Below, piece by piece: positions 1 through 8,540 of a DNA stretch of 64,000 nucleotides. Position 1 is the first letter of the stretch; each line of letters begins with the position of its first letter. The DNA comes from Chondromyces crocatus (lineage in GTDB: Bacteria > Myxococcota_A > Polyangia > Polyangiales > Polyangiaceae). The stretch spans positions 3,422,973 to 3,486,972 of the forward strand of contig NZ_CP012159.1 in the NCBI RefSeq assembly GCF_001189295.1. Reading direction: 5' to 3'. The position numbers and the translations under genes were made by a program. The notes under the pieces were generated by a model. It ran no database searches, had not been told where the DNA came from, and worked only from the letters and a program-made list of their open reading frames with translations.

Positions 1-1
1 G

Positions 2-136
2 GATCCTCTGGATGCTCCCACGGAGCCCGAGGGCGTCGCGATTCATGCCTCGGACTTGCAGGCGGCAAGCGAACAGGTCACGCCCACGGCGCCCATCGCC
101 GCCCCGACGCGACAGTCTCCCCCCGACGAGTCCTGA
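2..136 (+). CDS. C-terminal fragment of an unknown protein
   Basis: Frame 2 is open from the window edge to a TGA at 134-136 and gives 44 residues rich in Pro, Ala, Thr and Glu, with no domain. The composition fits the acidic, Pro-rich tail of a myxobacterial protein whose body lies upstream of the window. This is the most protein-like of the three forward frames, but the stretch is too short to be sure. Confidence 0.35.
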   Translation, partial: DPLDAPTEPEGVAIHASDLQAASEQVTPTAPIAAPTRQSPPDES

Positions 137-217
137 GTCCCCCCCAGCGCTGACCGACCAGGCCGCTGCGCTCGACGCTCGAGAGCGCAGCGCTCGCGGT
201 CTGTCGCGCTCAGCGCG

Positions 218-802
218 TCACTCTTCCTCTCCCAGATCGCAGTTCTCGAAGAGCACGTAGCTCTCTCCGAGCGCGCAGACGCTGCCCTGAAGGTGGTTCA
301 TCTTCGGGCACGAGAACACGAGCCAGGCCTTGCCACCGCTGACGCGCTGGTCGTCGGGACGCTCGTCCGGGAACCAGAAGTCGCACGGCTCATCGGCGTC
401 CGAGTTGACGCTGCCTGCCTGGAGTTCCTTGGAACGGAAGGTGACGCTGCCCTTCGCCGGGGCGGCGCGCGATGCGCTCGAAGAGAGCGACGAGACGGTG
501 ACGGCGAGAATGTTCAGATCCTGCTGGATGCGCCCCTTGACCAGGTAGGTGCCCGAGCCGGAGACGGTGCATTCCACCGAGGCGCCATTCTGTCCGTCGG
601 AGATTTTTTCCCCCGGATCCGTCGCGGTGGGTGAGCCGACCTGCGCCCGGTGCGTGTTGAGCTGACACTCCGCGGGCGGGCTATCGAGCCACTGGACGTC
701 GAAGCCCCCCCTGGGCGTCGGCGGAGGCGGATCACTGCACCCGTAGGCGAAGAGCGAGGCGATTCCGAAGACGGGGATGAGAGCGATGCGGGGCAAGCTC
801 AT
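218..802 (-). CDS. Predicted lipoprotein of unknown function
   Basis: A 194-residue protein with a secretion signal: basic start, hydrophobic segment (about residues 5-20) and a lipobox-like FAYGC, then a Pro-rich linker. I chose the ATG at 802 because a GGAG lies about 7 bases upstream and the signal peptide begins directly after it; the frame is open further upstream but the extra 56 residues look like noise. The mature part has several Cys (AECQLN, VECTVS, EPCDFW, FSCPKM, SVCALG, ENCDLG) that could form disulfides, and is predicted mostly beta by eye. No family is recognised. It probably sits in the envelope of a Gram-negative cell. Function unknown. Confidence 0.75.
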   Translation of the reverse strand: MSLPRIALIPVFGIASLFAYGCSDPPPPTPRGGFDVQWLDSPPAECQLNTHRAQVGSPTATDPGEKISDGQNGASVECTVSGSGTYLVKGRIQQDLNILAVTVSSLSSSASRAAPAKGSVTFRSKELQAGSVNSDADEPCDFWFPDERPDDQRVSGGKAWLVFSCPKMNHLQGSVCALGESYVLFENCDLGEEE

Positions 803-881
803 GACGCGCTCCAAGATGCCAAGGGCGGCACAGACACGCCGCCTCCAGCTTGTAGCGCACTCGGGTCTGGCCGAGCAAACC

Positions 882-2057
882 CTACCGGGTGGCGCGGGCG
901 AGAGCCTGCTCGATATCGCCCCACAGATCGGCCTCGGCCTCCAGCCCGACCGAGAGCCGAACCAGCCCATCGGAGATACCCAGCGCCGAGCGTGACGCTT
1001 CGGGCACCGACGCGTGGGTCATGATCGCCGGGTGCTCTGCGAGCGACTCCACGCCCCCCAGGCTCTCGGCGCAGGAGAAGATCTGAAGTCCCTCCAGGAA
1101 GGCCGTCGCTGCCGGCAATCCCCCGCGCAGGACGAGGGAAATCATCGCGCCAGGCCCCTTCATCTGACGGTCGATCAGCGCCCGATCGGGGTGGGACGCG
1201 AGCCCCGGATAGTAAACGCGCTCCACGGCGGGGTGCTGCTCCAGGCGTGTCGCGATCGTCGTGGCCGTCGCGCACTGCGCCCGCACCCGAACGCCCAGCG
1301 TCTTCAGCCCCCGGAGCACCAGGTAGCAATCGAAGGGGCTGGGGACGGCACCAAGGGCGTTCTGCAAGAACGCGAGCCGCTCGGCCAGCGCCCCGTCCGA
1401 GGTGATCAGGGCGCCGCCGACCACATCGGAGTGGCCGTTCAAGTACTTGGTGGTCGAATGCAGCACCACGTGGGCCCCGAGCTCCAGAGGCCGCTGCAGC
1501 ACGGGTGTCGCGAACGTGTTGTCCACGACCAGGGTCACCCCTCGCTCCCGCGCGATGGTGGCGAGCGCTGCGACATCGAACACCTTGAGCATCGGGTTGG
1601 TGGGCGTCTCGAGGCAGATCATCCGCGTCGCCGGCGTGATGGCGGCCCGCACGCGATCGAGATCGTGCAAATCGAGGAAGGACGAGCCGATGCCCATCGG
1701 CCGCATGACCTTGTCCAGGAGGCGGAACGTCCCGCCATAGAGATCGTCACCCGCGAGGACGTGGTCACCTGGTCGGAGCGTATGCAGAAGCACCGCCGTG
1801 GCAGAGCTGCCGCTCGAAAACGCCAGCCCGTGCTTGCCGCCCTCGATGGTCGCGAGGCAGTCCTCCAGCGCCTTCCGGGTCGGGTTTCCACTGCGTGAGT
1901 ATTCGAATCCCTTGTGCTGGCCGGGCCGCTCCTGGGCGAAGGTGCTGGCGAGCACGATGGGCGTCATCACGGCGCCGCTGGTCGGATCCGGAGGCTGGCC
2001 AGCGTGAACGGCGAGGGTGTCGAGAGAGAGTCCTTGATAGCTCCGGTCCGGCTTCAT
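882..2057 (-). CDS. Cys/Met metabolism PLP-dependent enzyme (cystathionine gamma-synthase/lyase type)
   Basis: 391 residues, the normal length for the trans-sulfuration family (MetB/MetC/MetZ, cystathionine gamma-lyase). Visible family features are the SRSGNPT segment (about 54-60), FSSGSSA near 80, the aspartate of VVDNTFATP (Asp179) that pairs with the PLP pyridine nitrogen, and STTKYLNGHSD with the PLP lysine at 204. These enzymes act in the cytosol on cystathionine, O-acyl-homoserine or related substrates. Sequence inspection alone does not tell synthase from lyase, so no symbol is given. The ATG at 2057 follows the stop of the upstream kinase-like gene by 13 bases, so the two are probably co-transcribed. 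No motif is missing. Confidence 0.9.
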   Translation of the reverse strand: MKPDRSYQGLSLDTLAVHAGQPPDPTSGAVMTPIVLASTFAQERPGQHKGFEYSRSGNPTRKALEDCLATIEGGKHGLAFSSGSSATAVLLHTLRPGDHVLAGDDLYGGTFRLLDKVMRPMGIGSSFLDLHDLDRVRAAITPATRMICLETPTNPMLKVFDVAALATIARERGVTLVVDNTFATPVLQRPLELGAHVVLHSTTKYLNGHSDVVGGALITSDGALAERLAFLQNALGAVPSPFDCYLVLRGLKTLGVRVRAQCATATTIATRLEQHPAVERVYYPGLASHPDRALIDRQMKGPGAMISLVLRGGLPAATAFLEGLQIFSCAESLGGVESLAEHPAIMTHASVPEASRSALGISDGLVRLSVGLEAEADLWGDIEQALARATR

Positions 2058-2070
2058 CGCGGCCACCTTA

Positions 2071-2919
2071 TCACCGCTCGTTCCCTTCGTCGTCCAGCGC
2101 GTCGAGCAGCGCACGAGCGCATGGCCGCTCATCGGGATCGCGGGCGAGCGCTCGCAAGAGAACGTCGCGTGCGCCCGCTGCCAGCGTGGTGTCGTCTTTG
2201 AGCGGATCGAGCAGGAGACCGTGCTCCCCGATCTCTGCCAGCGCGGCTGCCTCCTCGCGCGCCCGCGTGAGCGCTTCACCTGTCGTGAACCAGGCCAGTG
2301 CGGCGGCGAGCGAGTACAGATCGGCGGCCTGGGTGGGCGCCGACTCTCCCCTCGCCACCTCGGGCGCCACGAAGGGGAGCGTGCCTCGGTCGTCCGTCGC
2401 GAGATCGGCGGGCATCCCCTCGAACCGCGCTGCGCCGAGATCGACGAAACGCACGTCACCGATGGGACCCAGCAGCACGTGATCCGGCGTGATGTCTCCA
2501 TGGATCAGCCCGAGCGGGCCACCCCCATCGACCCTGCACAGCGCCTGGATTTCCGCGAGGACCTCGAGCGCCGTGCGCACCACGTGGTTCACCAGCGCGC
2601 GCGGCGGACGCCTGCCTCGCGCCTGCCAGCCCTCCAGGACGGAGCGGATCGACACGCCGGGCTGGCGCGTCTGGAGGATGAAAGGGCCGTGCCCATCGGA
2701 GCCGACCCGGGTGAGCTCCGGGAGCGCCGGGTGCCTCACCAGCGAGAGGACCCTGGCTTCCCTCACGAGCGCCGCTCTGCCTGCGGGCTCCCGCAGCGCG
2801 CGCGAGTTCAGCCGCTTGCAGACGAGGAGGCGCCCGCCGTGCTGGACCAGGGCGACGTCGAATACGCTCCCAGCACCCAGGTGCTCGAACAGCGCGGTGC
2901 CTTCCGGCGCGGGATACAT
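2071..2919 (-). CDS. Atypical Hanks-type Ser/Thr protein kinase
   Basis: A 282-residue kinase-fold protein with no extra domain. Seen: Lys35 (LLVCKRL) and Glu54 (VREARVL) as the ATP-anchoring pair; a catalytic loop HGDITPDH at 140-147 in place of HRDLKPxN; FVDLGAAR (Asp160) in place of DFG; TLPFVAPEVARG as the APE region; and the C-lobe DLYSLAAAL. The metal-binding Asn of the catalytic loop is His147, and the glycine loop is reduced to LGAGS. Catalysis may therefore be weak or absent, although both aspartates remain. The ATG at 2919 is supported by GAGGAG about 12 bases upstream; the 79 further residues upstream look non-coding. It overlaps nothing and is followed closely by the trans-sulfuration enzyme. 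Confidence 0.8.
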   Translation of the reverse strand: MYPAPEGTALFEHLGAGSVFDVALVQHGGRLLVCKRLNSRALREPAGRAALVREARVLSLVRHPALPELTRVGSDGHGPFILQTRQPGVSIRSVLEGWQARGRRPPRALVNHVVRTALEVLAEIQALCRVDGGGPLGLIHGDITPDHVLLGPIGDVRFVDLGAARFEGMPADLATDDRGTLPFVAPEVARGESAPTQAADLYSLAAALAWFTTGEALTRAREEAAALAEIGEHGLLLDPLKDDTTLAAGARDVLLRALARDPDERPCARALLDALDDEGNER

Positions 2920-3400
2920 GATTGCAGGCTGCTCCTCGGCGGGCGTGTCGATGGCGATGACGGGCCGCCAGGATAGCGAAGACCGCGCCTCCGAGCATCG
3001 CCCGTCCGGAGCGCGACCCGCACCACCCGCGGCCGTGGCACGATGCTCGAGGCAGGGCCTGCTCGCCCTGGCTGGGATGGCGTGACCCGACGCGCCCCGA
3101 ATGCGCTCGATCCACCCCGCCCCGGTCAATCGAAGCGTGTCAGGCGTCCATGTCATGAGTTCATTGAATTCACATTCGCCTGGAGGCGCAGGATCGTGGC
3201 CAAAGAAGCGCTTCGCTCAGGAATCCGTTTCATTGCAACGAATCGACGAACGGCCCTCCTGGACTTGCTGTGTTCTTGACCTTATCATTGGCTTTAGGGG
3301 CCGGAGATCGTGGCGGTGATGCACGACCGAAGACGGAGGCGTGCGCCCACGTCGATAGACCATCACGGTCTCGTGGCAGCTGAAGAAGGAGACCGAAAGA
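2920..3400. other. Divergent intergenic region
   Basis: About 480 bases between the divergent kinase-like and subtilase genes. It is clearly less GC-rich than the neighbours from about 3160 to 3300 and must carry promoters for both genes. I cannot name convincing -35/-10 boxes. A strong AAGGAG lies about 10 bases before the subtilase ATG. No gene is seen. Confidence 0.5.
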
Positions 3401-5032
3401 ATGAGCCAGGTATGGAAGTTCATCTACAAAACCACGATTGCGCCATTCTTCATACTGACGACGGTGGGATGCATCTCTGATTCGCCGGACGCGGACGGCG
3501 CGGACGAGCGAGAGCTCGACGGTCTACTCGCCGAGGCCCGGCACGATGACGCGCCCACGAGGGCCAAGCTGCGCATCCCCCTCACCGATCTCGGCCTCAT
3601 CAAGGGGACCTACATCGTCCGGCTGGCGGAGAACGCCGTCCAGCAGGACGACCCGGGGAAGGTCATGGTGGCAGAGCGGCGCCGCCGGCTCGCCGAGGGC
3701 ATGGTCGCCCGGGTGGGGCTCCCCAAAGCGGCGCTCCGCCACGTCTACGAGAGCGCACTGAACGGCTTCGCCGCCGACATGACCGAGGCCGAGGCGCTTC
3801 AGCTCGCCGACGATCCCGCCGTGGAGTTCGTGGAGCAGGACCAGGTGATGCAGACGACCCTCGCCTGGGGCATCGATCGCATCGACCAGCGCAGCCTGCC
3901 GCTCGATGACGTCTACACACCCGGCCACGCCGACGGCCGCGACGTCCATACCTACGTCATCGATACCGGCATCCGCGCGACCCACAATGAGCTGGCCGGT
4001 CGAGTCGGCCCTGGCCGCGATCTCGTGGACGGCGACGACACCCCGGTCGATTGCCACGGCCACGGCACCCACGTCGCAGCCTCCCTCGCCGGCAAGACCC
4101 ACGGCGTCGCGCCCGGGGCCACCATTCACGGCGTGCGGGTCCTCAACTGCAATGGCTCGGGCTCGAACGCCGACGTCATCGCCGGCATCGATTGGGTCCG
4201 CCTCAATCACGTGAAGCCCGCGGTGGCGAACCTCAGCCTCGGCGGCGGCGTCTCGCAAGCCCTCGACGACGCCGTGGCGAGCGCGATCAGCGCTGGCGTC
4301 ACCTTCGCCATCTCCGCTGGCAATGACAACAAGAGTGCGTGCGACTCCTCCCCGGCGAGGACGCCTTCCGCAATCACGGTGGGCTCAACCACCAACACGG
4401 ACGGGCGCTCCTCGTTCAGCAATCTCGGGCAATGTCTGGACATCTTCGCGCCGGGCACCAACATCGTGTCGGCCTGGTACACCAGCAACACGGCGACGAA
4501 GACGCTCAGTGGCACCTCGATGGCCAGCCCCCACGTGGCCGGTGCCGCAGCGCGCTATCTCTCCAGCCATCCGAGCGCCTCGCCTCAGGAGGTCCGGGAC
4601 GCCCTCGTCCAGGCCGCCACGGTCGACAAGATCACGGGAGCTGGGACCGGCTCGCCCAACCGGTTGCTCTATGTGGGGATCGAGACAGCCGGACCTCCGC
4701 CGTCCCCGTCCCCGTCCCCGTCCGGTAGCCTGCGGAGTGGCGTCCCCCTGACCGGCCTGAGCGCTCCCGTGGGCGCCTGGATACACCATACCTTCCCGGT
4801 ACCCGCCGGCGCAGCGCGTGTCCGATTTCAGATGTCCGGAGGTGTGGGTGACGCCGATCTCTACGTGAAGCGCGGGGCCCAGCCCACGGTCACGAGCTAC
4901 GATTGCCGACCGTACTTGCTCGGCAATGTGGAAACTTGCACCTCGAACAATCCGGCCGAGGGGATGTATCACGTCTCTATCAGGGCCTACGGCGCCTTTT
5001 CCGGCGTATCGCTCGCCGCCAATCTCGAATAA
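3401..5032 (+). CDS. Secreted subtilisin-like serine protease (S8) with I9 propeptide and PPC domain
   Basis: 543 residues. An N-terminal signal ends in a lipobox-like TTVGC (Cys24). A propeptide inhibitor-like region (about 68-147, YIVRLAENAV to VEFVEQDQ) precedes the catalytic domain (about 155-425). The triad is visible: Asp188 in VIDTGI, His221 in HGHGTHVA, Ser373 in GTSMASPHVAG, with the oxyanion Asn308 in SAGN. A short Pro-Ser linker (433-441) leads to a C-terminal PPC domain (about 445-543) with the DADLYVKRG and YDCRPY motifs. The protein should be exported and self-processed, and fits the predatory/saprophytic lifestyle of myxobacteria. The ATG is set by AAGGAG upstream. The same PPC domain recurs twice in the next gene. 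Confidence 0.93.
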   Translation: MSQVWKFIYKTTIAPFFILTTVGCISDSPDADGADERELDGLLAEARHDDAPTRAKLRIPLTDLGLIKGTYIVRLAENAVQQDDPGKVMVAERRRRLAEGMVARVGLPKAALRHVYESALNGFAADMTEAEALQLADDPAVEFVEQDQVMQTTLAWGIDRIDQRSLPLDDVYTPGHADGRDVHTYVIDTGIRATHNELAGRVGPGRDLVDGDDTPVDCHGHGTHVAASLAGKTHGVAPGATIHGVRVLNCNGSGSNADVIAGIDWVRLNHVKPAVANLSLGGGVSQALDDAVASAISAGVTFAISAGNDNKSACDSSPARTPSAITVGSTTNTDGRSSFSNLGQCLDIFAPGTNIVSAWYTSNTATKTLSGTSMASPHVAGAAARYLSSHPSASPQEVRDALVQAATVDKITGAGTGSPNRLLYVGIETAGPPPSPSPSPSGSLRSGVPLTGLSAPVGAWIHHTFPVPAGAARVRFQMSGGVGDADLYVKRGAQPTVTSYDCRPYLLGNVETCTSNNPAEGMYHVSIRAYGAFSGVSLAANLE

Positions 5033-5498
5033 TCCCGCTTCTTCGTCGGGAAACCGAGGAACGGGCCAGCGCGCAATGCCAGGCCCCTGCTGACGGTCTC
5101 TTTTTCGTGCCTCCCGCGCGATGACTCGCGTCGAGCGTCACGGGACCGAGCGGCCGAACGACAACCTTTCGGTTCGCCGCCACCTCTCCAGCTTTTCACA
5201 TCGAAGTTTTTCGGTCGTCATGGCCCGATGACCCCATCGCTCGATCCCTCGGCGAGCTGGTCTGGCCGGAGATTGCCGCAAAACGCCATTGAGCCGAACT
5301 GCATGACAGTTTTCCTCGATCCGTGCTGTGCGATCGCAAATTTGAAGGAGACAGTCCGGATTCGTCACTTGGTATCTTTATCGATCTATCAATCCTCGAA
5401 CAGATCAAGTAAATCGCTATCCCGCAACCTCGCACCACGGCGCTTCGCGCGTGGATGGCGCTGGTGCATCGGCTGAGCGTGCGGAAGGAGTCGCGTGC
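5033..5498. other. Intergenic region between the two protease genes
   Basis: 466 bases without a credible gene. It opens with a short inverted repeat, TCCCG at 5033-5037 against CGGGA at 5047-5051, directly after the subtilase stop; this could be a weak terminator but has no T tract. The stretch 5335-5440 is distinctly AT-rich for this genome and probably holds the promoter of the metalloprotease gene. Confidence 0.4.
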
Positions 5499-7064
5499 AT
5501 GATCCCTGTGGGTACGAAGAAGAACAGCGGACTTGTCCTCGGGATTGCCTTGGCTTTTGGCGGCCTGTCCATGACAGGTGTCGGCTGTGTCGCCGACAGC
5601 GTTGACGAGGGAGATGGGGTCGACGAGGTCGGCACCAATCTGATGTCCTTCGAAGAGTTCGAAGCGAGCGTATACCGGGAGAAAGATTCCGGTGTTTACA
5701 TCGTCAATGGCGACGAGCCGATCGCGGACATCAAGCTGCTCCGGGAGTACTGGGAGAGCCACGTTCGTGAAGGGGCACTGATCGTCCACAGGCGGGGCAG
5801 CGCCGACGCGAAGTGGAACGACACGCAGAAGGTGAACATCACCTATTGCGTGAGCACGACCTTCAACAACAACCACAACACCGTCGTGCAGGCCATGGCC
5901 TCGGCGGCGGCGGCGTGGGAAGCGGTCGCGAACGTCAAGTTCGTCTACCTCAGCAACCTGAACAGCAACTGCACCGCGTCCCAGTCGGGCGTCGTGTTCG
6001 ACGTTCGACCCGTCAATGCCGGCGGTCAGTACCTCGCTCGCGCCTTCTTCCCCGGCGACTCGCGCTCGGTCAGCAACGTGCTCATCGACAGCTCTTCCTT
6101 CTCCACCAGCCCTCCGCTCACCCTGACGGGCATTCTCCGGCACGAGCTCGGCCACGTGCTCGGCTTCCGGCACGAGCACACCCGCCTCTCCTCGACGGGC
6201 TGCTACGAAGATTCGAACTGGCGCGAGCTCACGACCTATGACGCTGCGTCCGTCATGCACTACCCGCAGTGCAATGGTACGGGTGACTGGTCGCTGACGC
6301 TCACCCAGCGGGATGCTCAGGGGGCGGCACTGCTCTACGGCCAGCCCGGCAGCGGCGGCTCTGGCGGCAGCGGTGGCTCCGGCGGCAGCGGTGGCTCCGG
6401 CGGCAGCGGCGGCTCCGGCGGCAGCGGTGGCTCCGGCGGCAGCGGTGGCTCCACGACGCAGAACGTGTCCGGCAGCGTGTCGACCAACCAGTTCGTGCAG
6501 GTGGGCTCCTTCGACGTGACTGCGGGGACGACGTTCTCCGCGGTGATGACGGGCACGGGCGATCCCGACCTGTACGTGCGCTTCGATGCGGCGCCCACCC
6601 TCAGCGCCTACAATTGCCGTCCCTACGCGGCCGGCGCTTCGGAGACCTGCACGCTGACCGTTCCCTCGGGGACGACGAAGGCGTTCATCGGGGTGAATGG
6701 ATACACCTCTGGCACGTTCAACATCGCCGCCACCTACACGCCTCCCGCGAGTGGCGGCGGCACGGTGCGGAACGTCTCGGTGAGTGGCTCCGTCGCGGCG
6801 GGCGCCAACGCGCATCACGGTCCCTACGCCGTGATCCCCGGGACGCCGTTCACGGCTGCCATGACGGGCAGCGGCGATCCCGACCTCTACGTGCAGTTCG
6901 GCGCCCAGCCGAGCCTCAGCTCCTACGCCTGCCGCCCGTACCTCTCGGGTGCTTCCGAGAGCTGCAACCTGACCGTTCCCGCGGGGCAGACCCAGGCGTA
7001 CGTCATGGTGAACGGCTACACCTCGGGGTCCTACTCCGTCGCGCTGACCCACACCTCGCCGTGA
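5499..7064 (+). CDS. Secreted zinc metalloprotease (HExxHxxGxxH) with Gly-Ser linker and two PPC domains
   Basis: 521 residues starting at the ATG at 5499, chosen because GGAAGGAG (5483-5490) precedes it by 8 bases and a lipoprotein-type signal follows (SMTGVGC, Cys30). The protease domain (about 110-280) has HELGHVLGFRH with zinc ligands His215, His219, His225 and catalytic Glu216, and a Met-turn SVMHYP (Met253). This is the metzincin pattern, closest to astacin/matrixin or M57-like bacterial enzymes; which family needs a profile search. A run of Gly-Gly-Ser (about 284-318) separates it from two PPC domains (about 322-405 and 420-521), each with GDPDLYVxF and YxCRPY. Exported; likely a partner of the subtilase just upstream in extracellular proteolysis. 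Confidence 0.9.
   Translation: MIPVGTKKNSGLVLGIALAFGGLSMTGVGCVADSVDEGDGVDEVGTNLMSFEEFEASVYREKDSGVYIVNGDEPIADIKLLREYWESHVREGALIVHRRGSADAKWNDTQKVNITYCVSTTFNNNHNTVVQAMASAAAAWEAVANVKFVYLSNLNSNCTASQSGVVFDVRPVNAGGQYLARAFFPGDSRSVSNVLIDSSSFSTSPPLTLTGILRHELGHVLGFRHEHTRLSSTGCYEDSNWRELTTYDAASVMHYPQCNGTGDWSLTLTQRDAQGAALLYGQPGSGGSGGSGGSGGSGGSGGSGGSGGSGGSGGSGGSTTQNVSGSVSTNQFVQVGSFDVTAGTTFSAVMTGTGDPDLYVRFDAAPTLSAYNCRPYAAGASETCTLTVPSGTTKAFIGVNGYTSGTFNIAATYTPPASGGGTVRNVSVSGSVAAGANAHHGPYAVIPGTPFTAAMTGSGDPDLYVQFGAQPSLSSYACRPYLSGASESCNLTVPAGQTQAYVMVNGYTSGSYSVALTHTSP
6349..6452 (+). repeat. In-frame Gly-Gly-Ser coding minisatellite
   Basis: About 100 bases made of a near-perfect 18-base unit (two GGS triplets of codons, mainly GGCGGCAGC and GGTGGCTCC) inside the metalloprotease gene. 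It encodes a flexible linker. The high DNA identity between units means the linker length can vary by slippage in steps of six residues without breaking the frame. Confidence 0.85.
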
Positions 7065-7068
7065 CACC

Positions 7069-7129
7069 AGCGGCTTCGGCCGCTCCCGCTCTCGCCCATC
7101 TCTCGTAGCGCGAGCGGCTCCGGCCGCTC
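7069..7129 (+). terminator. Paired tetraloop hairpins after the metalloprotease gene
   Basis: Two short, perfect hairpins follow the stop codon: AGCGGC-TTCG-GCCGCT at 7069-7084 and GAGCGGC-TCCG-GCCGCTC at 7112-7129. UUCG/UCCG tetraloops on GC stems are very stable in RNA. Neither is followed by a T tract, so they are either weak intrinsic terminators or 3'-end stabilisers. The position suggests the end of the metalloprotease transcript. Confidence 0.45.
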
Positions 7130-7285
7130 CCTCCCTCCCTTCACGGCGCTGTCTGCATGATCTCCGCTGCGAGTCCACCTCGCAGCGGCCAGTGCGGCGC
7201 TCTCCGTCCCTCCCTCGAACCCCTCACGCCGCTGGCAACCACCCCCCGCTGTGGCGAGCTGCCATCCGGGATGGCCTGTGCTCGA

Positions 7286-7606
7286 ATGGCCATCGTGAAG
7301 TCTCCGCCCGAACAGCCAGAGCCCTGCCCGCTCTGCCAGCGGCCGAACCATCACCCATCGGACCACCACCTCGTGCCCAAGTCACGTGGGGGGCGGGTCA
7401 CCGAGACCCTCTGTGCCGACTGTCACCGCGGGATTCACGCCACCTTCACGAACAAGGAACTCGAGAGCACCTACAACACGGCCGAGGCGCTGCTCTCGCA
7501 CGAGGGATTCCGCAAGATGGTCGAGTTCATCGCCAAGCAGGACCCTGGCGGCAAGGTGCGAATGCGGGTAACGAAGGCCCGCGGTACACGCCGGCGCAGC
7601 GGCTGA
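7286..7606 (+). CDS. Small HNH-nuclease-like zinc protein
   Basis: 106 residues. Two CxxC pairs (Cys14/Cys17 in CPLC, Cys43/Cys46 in CADC) with a central SDHHLVPKSRGG (His27-His28) and CHRGIHATF (His47, His51) give the zinc-bound beta-beta-alpha HNH layout. Small stand-alone proteins of this type are common in bacteria and usually unassigned. The start is uncertain: ATGs at 7286 and 7271 are both possible and no strong ribosome site decides; the conserved part begins after either. A basic tail (TKARGTRRRSG) could bind DNA. The neighbouring VOC gene starts 50 bases later and may be co-transcribed. Confidence 0.75.
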   Translation: MAIVKSPPEQPEPCPLCQRPNHHPSDHHLVPKSRGGRVTETLCADCHRGIHATFTNKELESTYNTAEALLSHEGFRKMVEFIAKQDPGGKVRMRVTKARGTRRRSG

Positions 7607-7656
7607 CGAGCTGGCCCACCCCGCCTGGCGCGCACCGAGCCCACGAGGGAGGCACC

Positions 7657-8052
7657 ATGGCCGCGACCATCGATCACATCACCATCAACGTGCGCGACCG
7701 CGCTGCATCCACGAAGTTCTACGAAAAGGTCCTGGCGGTGCTCGGGATCAAGCTCCACCTCGTGCACGGCGCCTTCGCGGGCTTCGGTCGCGGCAAGCCG
7801 GAGTTCTGGATTGCCGAGGGCCCTGGGGCCTTCCAGACGGCAGAGCACCTCGCGACCATCACGCCCGTCCACGTGTGCTTCAGCGCCGAGACCTGCGAAG
7901 AGGTGGATGCCTTCTACCGTGCCGCCCTCGAAGCCGGCGGCAAAGACAACGGCGCCCCTGGAATCCGCGCGCAGTATCACCCTGGCTACTACGGCGCGTT
8001 CATCCTGGATCCCGACGGTCACAACATCGAGGCCGTCTGTCATTTCGGCTGA
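7657..8052 (+). CDS. VOC-family (glyoxalase/dioxygenase fold) protein
   Basis: 131 residues, typical for a single VOC module. The three expected metal ligands are visible: His7 (IDHITINV), His72 (TPVHVCF) and Glu125 (GHNIEAVCHFG), with the C-terminal LDPDGHNIE signature. Such proteins catalyse glyoxalase, dioxygenase or antibiotic-modifying reactions, or only bind ligands; the substrate cannot be read from sequence. A strong GAGGGAGG (7645-7652) sets the ATG at 7657. The end of the gene is duplicated just downstream. Confidence 0.88.
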   Translation: MAATIDHITINVRDRAASTKFYEKVLAVLGIKLHLVHGAFAGFGRGKPEFWIAEGPGAFQTAEHLATITPVHVCFSAETCEEVDAFYRAALEAGGKDNGAPGIRAQYHPGYYGAFILDPDGHNIEAVCHFG

Positions 8053-8122
8053 GGCGCTCCCGGTCGCAGCAACGAGACACCCAGACCGTCTGTCATTTCG
8101 GCTGAGGCGCTCCAGGCCGCAG
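8033..8122 (+). repeat. Direct repeat of the VOC gene 3' end
   Basis: A 28-base block covering the last codons and stop of the VOC gene (8033-8060) recurs exactly at 8086-8113, 53 bases on, and similarity continues for some nine more bases. The second copy is out of any gene. It looks like a short tandem duplication or a remnant of a duplicated VOC gene. Confidence 0.85.
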
Positions 8123-8466
8123 TCCCGAGCTGGAGGGCATCGTGAGCGCTCCACGCCTCGGAGAGCCGACCGAGGAGCCCTCGCCGGGCCGGAGAGAGGT
8201 CGACCGACGATAAAGCACGGCAGCTTGCTTGCTCAGCGCTCCCGTGCCCGCGCTCACAGTCGCCCAACTGCCCCGCAGGGCAGGTCGTCGCACCGCGCGC
8301 GTGAGAACGTCGCACCGCCGCGGCGCATCACGTCGCTGGTCTCACCGGTTCATCCCTGTGAGCGTTCTCGTTGCGCCTGGCACTACGTACAGTGCACCGA
8401 GATGTTCGATCCGACCTGCCGAGACAGGCTTCGCGTGCGACTTGTTACCGAATCAAAGAAGATTAG
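8123..8466. other. Intergenic region without recognised gene
   Basis: Lies between the duplicated VOC tail and tRNA-His. Several forward frames are open for a while, but none has a credible start, ribosome site or domain. I see no recognisable element here. Confidence 0.4.
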
Positions 8467-8540
8467 GGTGAGTAACGGGACTCGAACCCGCGACAACTGG
8501 AGCCACAATCCAGTGCTCTACCACCTGAGCTATACCCACC
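8467..8540 (-). tRNA. tRNA-His (GTG)
   Basis: A 74-base cloverleaf on the minus strand. The acceptor stem pairs GTGGGTA with TACTCAC after the extra 5' G (G-1), which faces discriminator C73, the hallmark of tRNA-His. The D arm is GCTC-AGGTGGTA-GAGC, the anticodon arm CTGGA-TTGTGGC-TCCAG with GTG at 8504-8506, and the T arm CGGG-TTCGAGT-CCCG. CCA is not encoded. Confidence 0.97.

Noticed and set aside
3240-3330. TTGACC-N-TTATCA as a sigma-70 promoter of the subtilase
   Set aside because: Spacing between the elements does not fit 16-18 bases; too weak to annotate.
5196-7178. 660-codon open frame on the minus strand
   Set aside because: It mirrors the metalloprotease gene; high GC leaves antisense frames open. 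No domain or start signal.
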